Below are positions 10,802 to 22,537 of a stretch of DNA of 64,000 nucleotides, piece after piece. The stretch comes from Bemisia tabaci. Its lineage: Eukaryota; Arthropoda; Insecta; Hemiptera; Aleyrodidae. The stretch lies in contig NC_092796.1 in the NCBI RefSeq assembly GCF_918797505.1, forward strand, positions 52,234,851-52,298,850, read 5' to 3'. The translations under genes were made by a program, and so were the position numbers. The notes under the pieces were generated by a model, which worked only from the letters and a program-made list of their open reading frames with translations, was not told the origin of the DNA and ran no database searches. Each line of letters opens with the position of its first letter. Position 1 is the first letter of the stretch.

Positions 10802-12553
10802 ATTACAATTTTAAAAAACTAAATGTTTTTGCTGTGGCCTAAAAACCGTTTCTTGTTAGCTAGTGCATACTGTTTTTTTGCTTCCTCTCCCCCTTTACTT
10901 TTATCTCCTATATTCATAATCTAAAATTTAAAAATGTAACGTACCAGAGTTTTTTGTACCTGTTTACTTTTTTCTTGCGAGTTCTACAACTTGTTTAATA
11001 GTGTTTTCAGAGCAAGTTTCCCTTACAATCTAGTAAAAACATTTTTCCCCGTTTCACAACCACAGTGTTACGAATAATTAAGTGAAATCTCATGAAAACA
11101 TCTGGGAAAAAAGCTATTTACAGTCGTTAAGTTTCTGTTAAAGTTCGAGATCACTTTTTTCTTCACAATTTCATTTGCCTTGTTCTTACTCCCTGTTATG
11201 ATGGCAGCGCTTCGATCTCTAAAAACTATAAGAAAGGAAAGAGAAATAGAAAAACCCAGCTTCTCCTCTTGACAAATCCTTTCTTTTCCAGACCTCATAT
11301 TAGTCTTTAAGCAACTGTGAATTCTTGTTCATTCACATTTTATTTGTAAGCTGGTTGTTCTCTTCCGTTTGGCTGGAAGAATTTCTATGTTACCTGACAG
11401 AATACAGCAGAGTCATTTGGGCGACCGGAACTATAACGTGGATAATCTGATTAACTAATTGTAAGCTATTTGACCAGGAAAACTTATCGAAAAGGCTGTA
11501 TTTTGAGAGGCCCCCTTAAAACACTCATCCAATCACAAAAGAGCCACCGAAAAAAAAAATCCCGCGGATACCTACTTTGAATCGCGGATAGTCAAGACTC
11601 TGCTGTTTTTCTGACCGACTGAATATTTGTTTTATTTTTTTCTTAATTCCTTTTACTTAAAGAGATATGTAATGTTTCAATAATGTGTTTATTTCTGTGT
11701 AAATATCAATTGTTTGAATAAATATAAATTTATTTTTTAAAGTCTTTCAATAAAATTGTATTGCCTTGAATCAACCTGCAAGAGATCTCTCAAATGGGAG
11801 ACGGAGACGGTCGTTGAAAATAAGATGAAACAAAATAATGGATGAGATTAGGCGAAAACTCCCTATCTTCCCTGCAACAACTTCTGAGCAACTATTTTGA
11901 CGACCTTAACGGTAAATTGCACGCCGAACGAAAGGAAGGAACTTCGAATGAATTCAAGGATTGCAAAATGCAATTACACATGCATAGTTTCACGGGGAAA
12001 ATGTCTTATTTCAAATAAATGTCCATCTCATTTCAACGAATGTTTAAGGATCTAGTACATGCAATCCGCAGCAAACAAAGGAGAATTCGACAAAAACCTC
12101 AAAAAATTTGTTTCAATTTGTTTCAAAAATTCAATTTTTCTTTCTTTCGAAATTTCTAAATTGAGTTTTTATTTCTAGGCATTTTAAAGTTATTTTTTAT
12201 TCACAAATAACATGTTTAAATTTTGCATCTTCCTGTTGTGTACTGCCCACCTCATAGTTCAATTCATTTTGATTTTGGAGCCTTTCCTCACTCGAATGAC
12301 TTGTTATCACTGATTCTTTTGAGTGTCGAGAGAAAAATTTCGAGAGCTAATGTACGGCAGTTGAATTTAAGTCTCTGTGAGAACTGGCACGACGCTCATA
12401 AGTAATATTAAGAGGTAGTATTTGTCCTCTACATAAACGTAGCTGAAAAAAAGATGAGACCATGAGCCTATAAATCCTTCATGAGCGAGTCTAATCTAAG
12501 GGAGGAGCAAACCAGCCACTGAAATGTTGCTTTTTTGGCATCAAAAATGGGTG

Positions 12554-12555
<2 letters not shown>

Positions 12556-12602
<47 letters not shown>
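12556..12602 (+). repeat. poly(A) tract of about 47 bases
   Basis: An uninterrupted A run. It could be the tail of an old retroposed copy, but the upstream bases were not recognised as a gene or SINE, so a simple mononucleotide repeat is equally likely. Confidence 0.8.
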
Positions 12603-12605
<3 letters not shown>

Positions 12606-13093
12606 GAATTTTTCGAAATTTGGTAAGTGATAGGGAAAACCCTCAAGGTAAAATTGAACTTCATCAGCGGAAAGTAATCGAGTAGTCTAGTAAGATATCT
12701 GAAATCCTGAGAAAACTTAATTTCCCGTCCTTTCGGATGCAAGACAAAGTGATCAATTTTACACGGGAGCACAATGGAACATGGTGAATTAGGCCAATAA
12801 GCCTAAGAAATCTCGTTTATCAGACACAGCGAAGGAAAATTCTAAATATATACGATACATGCTTATCAATTCATTATCGACTGCTAAATTCGAAAATAAC
12901 GTTGGTTCTTGAAATTTCCTTTGAGAATTTTTTGTGGACAAATATCACTTTTCCGGAATACTGATGGAAAAGAGGGAAAACTAAGGTAATCTTCAGACTC
13001 AGCGCTAAAAATTAAACGGGCCGTAACTTTCACACTCTCAGCAGTTTTCTTTCTGGTGCGGGTCTGTGTTATGAACGTAAACAAACATTTTCA

Positions 13094-13594
13094 GGCGTCT
13101 CGGATGGAGTTAATCAGAGAGGTCGGATTTAAAATTTTTAACTAAAACTGCAAATTTTGATGTTTATCTCGTCACATTTTAAATTTCAAGGGGCGCTCAC
13201 AGAACACTGGAGAAAAAAAAAACACATTGAATCTAGAGTACAGACTCTTGAAAACATTGACAAGAAAAAATACTCTTGATTCAATCGGATTTTTGCTTGA
13301 ATCAAAACGAAATCCGCTTAGATTAAGATGCTTGGTTCTTGATTTAAGCTAGATTCTGATTGAACCAATAGTACTTTTTCTTGTCGATGTTTTTAAGAGT
13401 CTGGACTCTAGATCCAATGTGTTTTTTTTTTTCTTTTCTTTTTTTTTCTTCTTTTTTTCCGGTGAAGAAAATTTCACGAGGAAACCAGTGGTGCGACTTT
13501 TAGAACCTCAAAGTTCTGTATGATCGGAGTTATAAGCTATTAAAGTTTCCGAATTGTTTCCGACCTCTGCCATCAACTCGATCCACTGTGCGTC
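13094..13594. mobile_element. MITE family A (copy 2), split by a family B insertion
   Basis: The ends gcgtctcggatggagttaat and catcaactcgatccactgtg match the element at 4828-5069 in reverse orientation. The two halves, 13094-13204 and about 13467-13594, are separated by a different element (13205-13466). Confidence 0.8.
13205..13466. mobile_element. MITE family B (copy 1), nested
   Basis: Palindromic element: actggagaaaaaaaaaacac then attgaatctagagtacagac at the left, and ctagatccaatgtgtttttt at the right. The inner arms carry ttgacaagaaaaa-tactcttgattcaat and its mirror. A second copy is at 22200-22432. Confidence 0.85.
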
Positions 13595-13650
13595 TTTGAA
13601 AGAGAGTTCGCTGCCGGCCTTCCAAAATTTTCATTCAAAAAAGTTGATCG

Positions 13651-14027
13651 ACGGCTGGTGCGCGAAAGAGTAGAGTCGTCATACGCAATTTTAAGCTCCG
13701 CGGCCACAGGTGAGACGAGCTGTGCGAAAATCAAAACACGCAGCGCAGCCGGAGCCCGAGAACAATGCTATCAATTGGAGAGCAGAGCGACCCTTACTCG
13801 AGTTGGAATTCAAAACACTATCGGCTCCAATCCGAGAGAGAAAAGCCGTCGTGCTCTATCACTGGCGACGCCCGAAAAGTCGAAAGTATGGGCAAGTCGG
13901 GTGTCCATTGAAAACGGCGAGAATCTTGCGTGCCAATTCCGAGAAAACCTATAAATCCTTCGCAAATACTAGGAACGAACCAATCGAGATAGTTTCTGCG
14001 TCTACAACGTACGTTAAAGTGTAAGCT
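13651..14027 (+). promoter_or_regulatory. probable promoter and 5' UTR of the secreted repeat gene
   Basis: GC-richer than its surroundings and directly upstream of the ATG at 14028. Two overlapping open frames (about 98 and 104 codons) have no recognisable domain and are most likely untranslated leader. No clear TATA box was seen. Confidence 0.4.
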
Positions 14028-15269
14028 ATGCGCGGAACGAGTTCAGCGCTTTGGGGGGCGGTTGTCCTTTGTCTCGCGACACTCAACCCCCCTGAAGTCC
14101 AGGCACACGACACAGTTACGAGTCCGACTGAAGATACTTCTCACTCTCGTCCGAGAGAAGATTTCGAGGAGAGGCCATTGAATGGGGATTTCGACGACAG
14201 TCAAACGAATGGAGATCCCGACAGCACTCAATCGGTTGGTGATTCTGAGGGTGATCGGTGGAATGGAGATTCCGACAGTGATCCATCAATTGAAGATTCG
14301 GAATATGATCGATCGAATGGGGATTCCGGTAGTGATCGATCAGTTGGGGGTTTCGAAGATGGTAGATGGAGTGGAGATTCCAGCAGCGATCAATCGAGAG
14401 TAGATTTAAGCGGTGCGCGGTCGAATGGAGATCCTAACAGTGATCGATCGAATGGAGATTCTGAAGGAGATCGATCGAGTGGAGATTACAACAGCAGCGA
14501 AGCCTCCGAGGATGTGGAGGTTGCAACCTACGGCGAGGCAAGTTCCGACGGAGGTAATTCGAAGGTGACCGGTGGAGAAGCAAGTGGGGGCTTGCCTCTA
14601 ACTAGCCGCCGGAAAAGAGATTTAAATGCAGATGCATTTAATTATGCATCGAATCCGGAAGACATGATAAAGTTGGCTCTAGAAGCGGCTCGCACACCAA
14701 GCATACCTAAGAACTTCCAAGAGCTGAAGGCTGGGGAGCAGAATATGGACATGGACGCTATAAAAGAAGCGGCTCTTGCCGCAGCTCGTGCAGCAGGTCC
14801 CCAGTTCCCAGGTCCCGAGGAGCAGTCCCTTTTCAGCCCCAGCGACGCGACGACCGACATAACGGCCGCAGGAGAGTCACCGACACCAATCCTACTCGCG
14901 GACAAAGTTTCAACATTGACAGGAGGAGGAGGAGCCAAGGTAGAGCTGACAGTCTTTGACAAACTCTTGGAGACCCTCGGGGAGGATGCAGGGGTCGGAG
15001 GAATCACCGGAGCGGAGTCTTTGTTGGATCTGAAGGCCACAGTAGCGCAAAAGCTTGTGGAGGATGTTGCAGGAAAGCCTGTAGATAGCCTACTGGGAAG
15101 TTACACTTTCCCGAACACAATTATCAAGCAGCTCATTGAGGACGCATATGCAAAGGCCCAAGCGGTTTACACTAACACACTCTGTCAGATTTCAAACACG
15201 TGTCTACCAACCTCTATTACCCTAACGTCAGTGGCCGTGATATTAGGCAACAAACCTTGTAATTCATGA
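14028..15269 (+). CDS. secreted acidic-repeat protein, function unknown
   Basis: An intact single-exon frame of 413 residues that I do not recognise. Residues 1-27 form a signal peptide (a hydrophobic core AVVLCLATL, with cleavage after VQA). Residues about 30-160 are strongly acidic and built from irregular units of about 9-10 residues around NGDS-SD-S, with a matching period of about 30 bases in the DNA (aatggagattc...gatcgatc). At about 190-197 lies SRRKRD, a furin-type cleavage site, so the repeat part may be a propeptide. The remaining 217 residues are Ala/Leu-rich and largely helical in look, with three Cys near the C-terminus (TLCQISNTCLP, NKPCNS). It could be a salivary, cuticle or haemolymph protein; nothing in the sequence decides. 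The repeat codons suggest recent expansion. Confidence 0.85.
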   Translation: MRGTSSALWGAVVLCLATLNPPEVQAHDTVTSPTEDTSHSRPREDFEERPLNGDFDDSQTNGDPDSTQSVGDSEGDRWNGDSDSDPSIEDSEYDRSNGDSGSDRSVGGFEDGRWSGDSSSDQSRVDLSGARSNGDPNSDRSNGDSEGDRSSGDYNSSEASEDVEVATYGEASSDGGNSKVTGGEASGGLPLTSRRKRDLNADAFNYASNPEDMIKLALEAARTPSIPKNFQELKAGEQNMDMDAIKEAALAAARAAGPQFPGPEEQSLFSPSDATTDITAAGESPTPILLADKVSTLTGGGGAKVELTVFDKLLETLGEDAGVGGITGAESLLDLKATVAQKLVEDVAGKPVDSLLGSYTFPNTIIKQLIEDAYAKAQAVYTNTLCQISNTCLPTSITLTSVAVILGNKPCNS

Positions 15270-15334
15270 TCGTCGGCGGGAACATCACAAGACAACAGAT
15301 TCACGCTCTGCCGTTGACAGCAAGAGCGCCGTAT

Positions 15335-16074
15335 TTACTAGAGTACCTGTGTACGGGAGAGTATTGCCATCTCCGTGCCGCTCTCTGATTGGTTCACCAG
15401 TTTTAGGCTATCATGAAGCTCCGAAGTTGGCCCAATGTAAACAAACCCGACTCAGAGGAACACGTATTATCGGCTGAGAAATGAGGGATGATCACACTCA
15501 AAGGTTGATTTTCGGCAGAAATATCCATCAAAGTTCGATCCGAACTCAATTCAGAAGTTTATTCTAAAAAATTTCTATCACATCCAAAATCATGTCTAAA
15601 ACTTTGTCGCCATCTTGCTTGTATATATTGGGCCAAACCATAAAGCACATAGAGTCGTAATGCAAGTGGGAGAGCTGGCGCCAATTTAAAGCATTTTCCA
15701 GGTCCCGAATTCCGAGATTCTGTGCGGCGCCGGGTCCCTTTTTCGATACACAATCGATTGTTTGCGATACACAGGGACCCGGCCATATTCCACACCGCCA
15801 TTTTAAATCGAATATGTATTGAAAAAGTGACCCTGCACACCGGGCTCGGAACTCGTCGAGCAGAATATGGCGTCAGCTCTCCCACTTACATTACGACTCT
15901 ATGTACTCTATGAGTCAATTACTAGCAGCGGAGGGGCTGAGTTTTTTTTACATTGGGCCAACTTTGGGGCTCCATGATAGCCGACCAATCAGAGATCGGC
16001 ACGCTTTTTCTGTAGTAAAAGTAAAAGGATTGAAATGGCAATACTCTCCCGTATACAGGTATACTCTAGTATTT
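15335..16074. mobile_element. foldback element, outer shell
   Basis: Arms of about 130 bases: the left has gtacgggagagtattgccat, ctctgattggt, ggctatcatg and gttggcccaatgtaaa. The right (15925-16074) is the reverse complement in the reverse order. It starts about 65 bases after the stop of the secreted protein and could overlap its 3' UTR. It encloses a second foldback. Confidence 0.85.
15647..15903. mobile_element. foldback element, inner shell
   Basis: The ends catagagtcgtaatgcaagt then gggagagctggcgcc and their mirror at 15868-15903 define a separate element within the outer one. Its middle holds a third small hairpin, gggtccctttttcgatacac and gtgtatcg-like sequence to acagggaccc. Confidence 0.85.
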
Positions 16075-16376
16075 ACATTCCAGAACTGGAGATTTTTTTT
16101 CTTTTTTTCCACGGAAAATTTTCGATTACGAGAAAACTTGATTTCTATCATGCTTCATTTTTAAAGAAAGAAAAAAAAAAAAAAAAAAAAAACACCAAAA
16201 TTACACAGATGTATATGAGCTTTCTTCAATTCTTTATTACCTACTTTCAACCATTATAATCATCGCTTGCTTATTCGGTTACTACAGTATAAAATCATAA
16301 AGTTTCTCAGACCATGATTAGATTACGATTTACATCGTCATTTTCTGATATCGGATCACACATTTTTTCAATATAA

Positions 16377-16597
16377 AGGGTCATTCAAAAGTCACGCACC
16401 ACTGGCCATAACTTTAAGTTCTAATTATGATATCGACTTGCGGTTTAAGACGTTTTTCCTCATATTGAGAGGAAATATTTTTAAGGTACTTTCCCAGTTT
16501 TTGATCCCCTCGGAGGGAGAAGGGCGGGGGGGCAACTCAAAAATTTCAAATGGCCACCTCCCTCATGGCCTGTGGTGCGTGACTTTTGAATAACCCT
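16377..16597. mobile_element. MITE-like element with 27-30 bp TIRs
   Basis: Left end agggtcattcaaaagtcacg then caccactggcc; right end ggcctgtggtgcgtgacttt then tgaataaccct. One mismatch in the first 20 bases. The inside is unrelated sequence with a GGGGG run. Flanking TATA-like bases could be a TA duplication. Confidence 0.85.
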
Positions 16598-17029
16598 GTA
16601 TAATTATCGATATACATAGTAGTATAGTATATCGACGGTGAAACTATACCAAACCATGTAATCCCGTTTGCGGTGTTTAAAAATCTCTGCTCACATTTTA
16701 TTTTTTCAAAGGAGACCAGATCGATACCATCCTTTGAAATTTTCACCGAGTTTTCTCTGCAGAAGGAGGAAAAATAACGGAGGGTTTCAAGAACTGACGT
16801 TGTATAGTTTTTCATTCAAAAAATAAATTATGACAGGAAGTCTGCTACGTCGCAAACCAAGATACGTGGTCTGGTAGTAGTGTCACAGTCGATATGCAAG
16901 TTCTGGCTTTTTTCGAATCAAAGTCGATGAAAACCAATCAATAAAAGATTCAAATCCTTTTCAAAAACTTTAGACTTCTATCGGTTTGCGGTTCGGGCGT
17001 ATGAACTATGAATGTTCATACTTAGCATG

Positions 17030-17610
17030 TCGACACAATATGAGCCTTTTTTTTAAACACCATAGATGACGGAACGCTCTTCCAATTAACGCAAACAACA
17101 TACAGTGATGGAAGAGTATATGAAGTTGGGTTCGAACCCAACACGCAACTATTTAAACTCTGCGACGGACCGGTTGCATACCCTAGATATTGCGGCGAAA
17201 TCTGAGTTCTATGCGCGCTCGCGATGCATGTACAAGCCCAGTTAGCAAGATTGAGCTCCGTCATTTGGATCCATTAGCCCGTACAGGAGCTCGCTCCAAT
17301 ACTCGCGTTATCCACAAAATGTAGCAGTAGATTGAAGATGGCATTGCTAAGCGCGCTCCTTACAGTCTCCGTCCACAGTCTCTAGCGGCAGATTGGAGAC
17401 TGAGTTGATAAGCGCGCTTCTGACGGTGTTCATCCACCGTCTCTAGCGGTTGAACGAAAATGAGTCGGGTACGAGTCCAGGCGAGCGCATCTAGCCGCGT
17501 GTGTAGTGCGTTTGGAGTTGCGGAGAAATGCAGGAGTCTGGATGCGCGCGCCGCGCGTCCTTCAACAGGCAAGTTGTTGTGATTTGAGTCGTGAGCGCTT
17601 ATGGAATTGA
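17030..17610 (+). repeat. diverged inverted-repeat arm (left)
   Basis: It shares, in inverted orientation, atggaag-ata-at-gaagttgggtt, aactctgcga-gaccggtt, cccagttagcaagat-gagctc and gagtccaggcg with 20830-21240, and gggttcgaa-cc with gcaactattt-aactc with 21415-21515. Internally the phrase caccgtctctagcgg is also partly repeated. GC content is well above the flanks. Confidence 0.65.
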
Positions 17611-20600
17611 TTGTAAAGTCCACTTGTTAAAGTAAGTATTTTCCCCATGTTTTTATTGCGTTTTCATTTTCTTTACCGGTGTTTAATTCTGCCGCTCGTG
17701 CAAGAAACAAAGCCGAAGTATTTATCTCTTAGTTAGTTATTTCGCTGAGGGACGAAAGTTAGTTTTCCTTTTCAGAGCTAACCTCCCTACCACTTTCTAC
17801 CATGCTCTGTTTGTTTGAATTCAACATATTTCCTTGCGAAAGTGCAGGACAGCTGATCCTCAGTTGTCCTCCAGACGTTGAATTACTAATTCGGCAAGAA
17901 CACAATTCAGCTTAATAAGCCAAAATTCTCGTGATTGTAGTCTATTCGAATCTTACTTGGCTAATGCAAGGTACCACTGGCTTACATCTTGTAGACTCGT
18001 GTAAGCACTCGAGCAGTGAGCTTGCTTATAAGTTGTCGACGTATATACTTAATCAATGAGTTTCAGACTGCATCTCACTTCTTCTCCGCTAGGTACTTTC
18101 ATCTGTGCTCAGGGTTGGAATTGTCCTTGTCCATTGTAACCTATCTCGGATGAGATAAGCTGAACTCAATGAGTAATTGATTTTGGTTTCATCCGCTGGG
18201 TGGTCCTTGTTAGGTGTGGAGTATTTGTTCACAATAACATACCTCAAGGGGTTGCGGAGTCTCTCAGAAGTCAACGGAAATGAAATGGTGATTTTCACAG
18301 AACTTTTATGCGTTAGTTCTGAAGTATTCAATATTTAAATGATAACAATCGCTGATTCTTTTTACAGAGTAAATGTATAAGAACTAAACATAAGTTGGGT
18401 TTATTAGGTGTGAAGCTAATGTGTAATGTCATTTTCTTCATCTATTTTTCAGTGGCCTCACTCCAGACGAGCATCTGCACTCAGATTTATTTCCAAGTAT
18501 TCTGGAATTTCCAAGCGGCTAATATTCTATGATCTGATTGCCCATCCTGTATCTGAGCAATCATTGGTAGAGAGTTAGCAGCAAAATCAAATCACCTCAA
18601 AATTCATCATTTAGTGCTTCAAACAACATTGATATCAAGGAAGATTTAGTGTAGGCAACTTAAATAATCATAAACAGTGACTTTCAAAGTTTGATTTGTC
18701 CAGATATTAATTTTTTCAAACGAAGAAGAAAAGTGTACTTAAGTTCAGTGTTGGAAATGCCTAAATATCTGAATCAGTAGGTAAAACCAAAGTGTTCTGA
18801 ATTTAAGTTTTAAAGAAGAACTTTATATTTGGTGAGTCTTTTTTTATATAATTTCTTAACGCATACTCTTTCAACACAGAAGGACTTTGATAAACTGTAG
18901 AAAGCAGTTTCTTTTGATGCTCATCATGAAACATCATCTCAGCAAGTTTGATGCCCTCTCAAGTTTGAGTTACATATTTGTGCTGTATATTACCTGAAAA
19001 TTTTGATTTTATGTAGTTCAAAGCCTTGAATATTTTCTGTCATACTTTTTAGTGATCTAGCTGTATTTGTCGGCATCATTTAAGTGGATCTGAATGTCAT
19101 GATTTATCATTATAACTTATTAAGCTTAAATTATAGACATTGTGTAACTCCATCCCCCCAAAACTGAGGGTCTCGCAGTCAAAATCTCACGATACTTTAC
19201 ACCGGTGACTAATGAAGAGTTACTGGAGTAAGCGTTATTCGGACTAGATGTGGCGCATCAATCAATACCTTAGTATACATTTTCTACATCAAACTTCATT
19301 CATCTTTGCAGGGTTCTCTATGGCAAACATGCTCCCTTTGTGCTACCAGCTACATGTGTCTTTCAGTGTCATTGATTATCCTAGGATGACCAATGACATG
19401 TGTCATCCATAATCGTAGGATGACCAATGACATGCGCCGTTTAATGTCATTCATCATCCTAGAATTCCTAACGACATGTTTTAGGATTTTCAATGACATG
19501 CATCCTTCAATGTCAGGATTTTCAACAATATATGGAGTTGAATGTCTTTCAATGTTTTTGTGAGGAATGAAGGATATACCCTTGGAACGACATCTGATGA
19601 TAAAGTGGCAAAAGTTATATTTTCCTTGAGAAAGTGGTGAAGATTCATTGTCAGCTTCGATGAGATTTGATAGAAAGTATTTGCAGCATCCTATTCTGGA
19701 CGTATGTTGAGGCTCCATCAAATACGGCTAAAGTCATTAATACTGTTCTTTCGTCAGCTTTCCAATTTTATCGATAATAATTCTTACATCTACTTAATAG
19801 TGCCGATTCCGAGAGGAGACTCTTATCAACAGGGTTGTAGAAGAATAATAAGTTATCAAAACCAATGTTTTAAGATATGGCTAGTCTCCAGAATTTCTTA
19901 TTTTCATACAAATTATGCTTATTACTTGTGCAATGTGTTCCATACATCAACTTTTTTAATTAATGGAAAAACTGAACTAGGTAATAAAATTTTCTCTTAA
20001 ATCTCTAGTTTGCCCTAGAGAAAAGATCATCTTGTACATCATCAATGTACATCTTAAATTTAGAAACGAGTCTATTTGGAATGATATAATGGTAATAAAA
20101 TATCTTTGTTGGTATACATCTGAGTTTTTTTCTTTTCTTCTTTTTTCTTGACTTTAAATGTTCTCCTTTGTTACATTGTTGAGAATAAATCTAGTTAGCC
20201 ATAGGGGAAATAATTATGAGAATTTCTGTTAACGTTCCTGCAATCACATATAATTAGTATTTCAATATAAAAAGTTTTATTAGCGACATATCGAATTCAT
20301 CCAAGAGGCAATTTGTCTCCTAGAAAAATAGATTTTCGAGGTAATATGGAAAATAACTTTGGTTAATAACTTTGACTTGGTATTTTGTGTACCTACATGT
20401 AAATATTGTTGACAATGTAACTACTAATGTTAACGTTAACTTGCACATTGGTGTATTTTTGTTACTATCGAAAACACTTTGATAAAAGTACATTATAAGT
20501 ATAGGTCTTTACTATAAGTTTTCTTTTAAAAAAATTAAGTTTTCTTTTGGGGTTACTTTTAAAAAAATCGGATCCACAGGAAGTACATCTACATCTCTAG

Positions 20601-20829
20601 AGTGCCTGATTTCTGAAATTTTGAAGCTAAAAAACTGAGGAATAAAGTGAAAAATATACAAGAAAAAATTTCATGGATTGTGAAATTTTTTCAGAGGTAT
20701 TTTTGACATTTTATTTTTGAGCTTTTTAGCCTCAAAATTTAATTATATTCTCTTGAGATATAGATCTATTTCCTGAAGATCCGATGTTTTGTAAAAGAAA
20801 TAAAAACCCCGAATAAATTTCATTATCAG
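17611..20829. other. AT-rich stretch between inverted arms, no coding gene seen
   Basis: No long or conserved frame on either strand. A donor-like AAAGTAAGTA at about 17629 and an acceptor tatttttcag at about 18452 could belong to a non-coding transcript, but nothing confirms it. Nothing else is recognised apart from the degenerate tandem repeat at 19350-19540. Confidence 0.4.
19350..19540. repeat. degenerate tandem repeat of about 45-50 bp
   Basis: The phrases ccaatgacatg, aatgtcatt and atcctag(g/a) recur four or five times at roughly even spacing, in both orientations, giving a locally palindromic array. Confidence 0.65.
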
Positions 20830-21515
20830 TCAGAACTGCCGCTAGGAACGCGCTGCGTGACGCCGCGCGTGGGCCGCTTGCGTCAGTGCTACAAAGCCGC
20901 TCCGGATGCCGCGAGTAGCGGCGCCTGGACTCCGAGTCCGACGAGGGGTATCCACATTCAAACGGGTGAATATCTCTAGCTACACTGCCGCTCCTCTATG
21001 TGGATAAGCGATTCCGCTTTGGCACCGTCCACCGCTAGAATCGGCGATGGAGCTCGATCTTGCTAACTGGGAGTGTACACACATACATCTCTCGCGATAG
21101 GGTACAGGTGCGATCAGTGTTAACTTCGAAACTTCGAGCGTACATGAAAACCGGTCATCGCAGAGTTACTTGAAGCTGTATGTAACCCAACTTCGTAAAT
21201 ATATTCTTCCATTTTTTTACGCTCAGTGCATTATTCAAATGCGAAGTTCGTCTTTCGAAAATCATCTCACTGTCAGATTGTTAAAATCGCGTTACGAAGT
21301 ATGACAAGAGCGTCCAAATAGTTGACCGAAATAGATGTCACACTTGAAGAAAAACACTATCGTCCCACCTGAACTCTTTCGCGGGGGCCGTTGGCAGATC
21401 TCAGATTTCGCCCGTAATTTCGGGCGTATGCAACCCGACCCACCGCGGAGTTAAAATAGTTGCATGTTGGATTCGAACCCATATTGGAATATTCTTCATT
21501 CTTTTACGCCCCGCA
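20830..21515 (-). repeat. diverged inverted-repeat arms (right)
   Basis: Counterparts of 17030-17610. Two partial copies lie side by side, 20830-21240 and about 21415-21515. The second matches the left arm best around gttcgaaccc and the pyrimidine-rich gcaactattt segment. Confidence 0.65.
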
Positions 21516-21945
21516 CACGATTCAAATGCCGAGTTTATCTTTTGGAAAGGCATCTCAGTTGGTTTATACAGCTTCATTTTGTTTGTAGTGTTTTTCCTCT
21601 GCTAACTGAGGAGCTTAGAGGAAGTTACCAGATATTCTCGGATGATTCCAATTCCAAAGGGGGTAATGCAAAATGACGAGATGTATCTTAAACTTAAAGT
21701 CATGTTACTTAAATTAAGTTTTTGATGGGCAGGAAGACTTGCGGACTGGGCGCTTGAGCCACTTTACTTCGATATGATGAACGCCTTTTCAATTTTTTCT
21801 GGATTGCATTTTTTCAAACTTTCTCGATTATTCTCATCAGGCATTCTCATTCGGCAACACAAATCCCCGGAGGTGGGGGTAGAAGTCTACTTTAAAAAAT
21901 GAAACATATCAGAAACTTCCGTAACTTAGAAATTCACTTTTGATT

Positions 21946-22146
21946 TATTATTTTATTATTTATTAAATATCCCGCGAGGGATAAGCCTGCGCTTTACCGT
22001 CCGTAGAGCACCATCCCCCTCCGTCCTTAATCAAGCCAGCCCCAGGTAACCATTGTATGAGCCCATCAAACTCGGGTCACCTGGCCGGGAATTGAGCCCG
22101 GAACCTCCCGATCATAGAGCAAGCACTAGAACCACGACACCACAGG
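21946..22146 (-). mobile_element. tRNA-derived SINE
   Basis: Read on the minus strand, the head near 22146 has tgtggtgtcgtggttctagt then gc, like a tRNA 5' half with an A box, and then ggttccgggctcaattcccg, a B-box-like T-arm. A unique body follows, and the element ends in an AT-only tail of taaataataaaataataaat type at about 21946-21970. The tRNA-like head, body and simple tail are the usual SINE order, so it would be transcribed by RNA polymerase III. Confidence 0.75.
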
Positions 22147-22199
22147 AGACCGACAATAGACTAGTTCAAGTAATGCTGTCCAGTTCACAAGCTAGAGCT

Positions 22200-22432
22200 G
22201 CACTGGGAAAAAAACACATTGGATCTAGAGTCCAGACTCTGAAAAACATCGACAAGAAAAAGTACTCTTGATTCAATCAGAATCTACCTTAAATCAAGAA
22301 CCAAGCCTCTTAATTTAAGCGGATTTCGTTTTGATTCAAGCAAAAATCCAATTGAATCAAGAGTATTTTTTCTTGTCAATGTTTTCAAGAGTCTGGACTC
22401 TAGATCCAATGTGTTTTTTTGTCCAATGTGCG
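22200..22432. mobile_element. MITE family B (copy 2)
   Basis: Ends cactgggaaaaaaacacatt then ggatctagagtc and its mirror ccagactctagatcc-type sequence then aatgtgttttttt. The inner half is in the opposite orientation to the copy at 13205-13466. It is intact and not interrupted. Confidence 0.85.
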
Positions 22433-22537
22433 TTACTTAATGGGACAAGAGAGGCAGTCCTTTGGCTATTCACGGCGGACAGAAAATGAGCGGGATATTG
22501 CAATAATTGCAATAACAAAAGCTGACAAACAAAATAC

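Larger units (their letters stand above)
8937..13650. other. intergenic, repeats only
   Basis: After the MADF-BESS stop there is no recognisable exon. The stretch includes the elements at 9040-9412, 9465-9693, 10709-10801 and 13094-13594. It also has a run of about 47 A at 12556-12602 and an AT-rich zone at 11640-11760 with several AATAAA-like hexamers. Confidence 0.55.

Noticed and set aside
14642..15040. 132-codon minus-strand frame
   Set aside because: Shadow of the secreted repeat protein on the opposite strand.
17115..17140. tRNA-like T-arm, gttgggttcgaacccaac
   Set aside because: It resembles a B box, but no A box, acceptor stem or anticodon arm could be placed around it; it is part of the inverted-repeat family also found near 21470.
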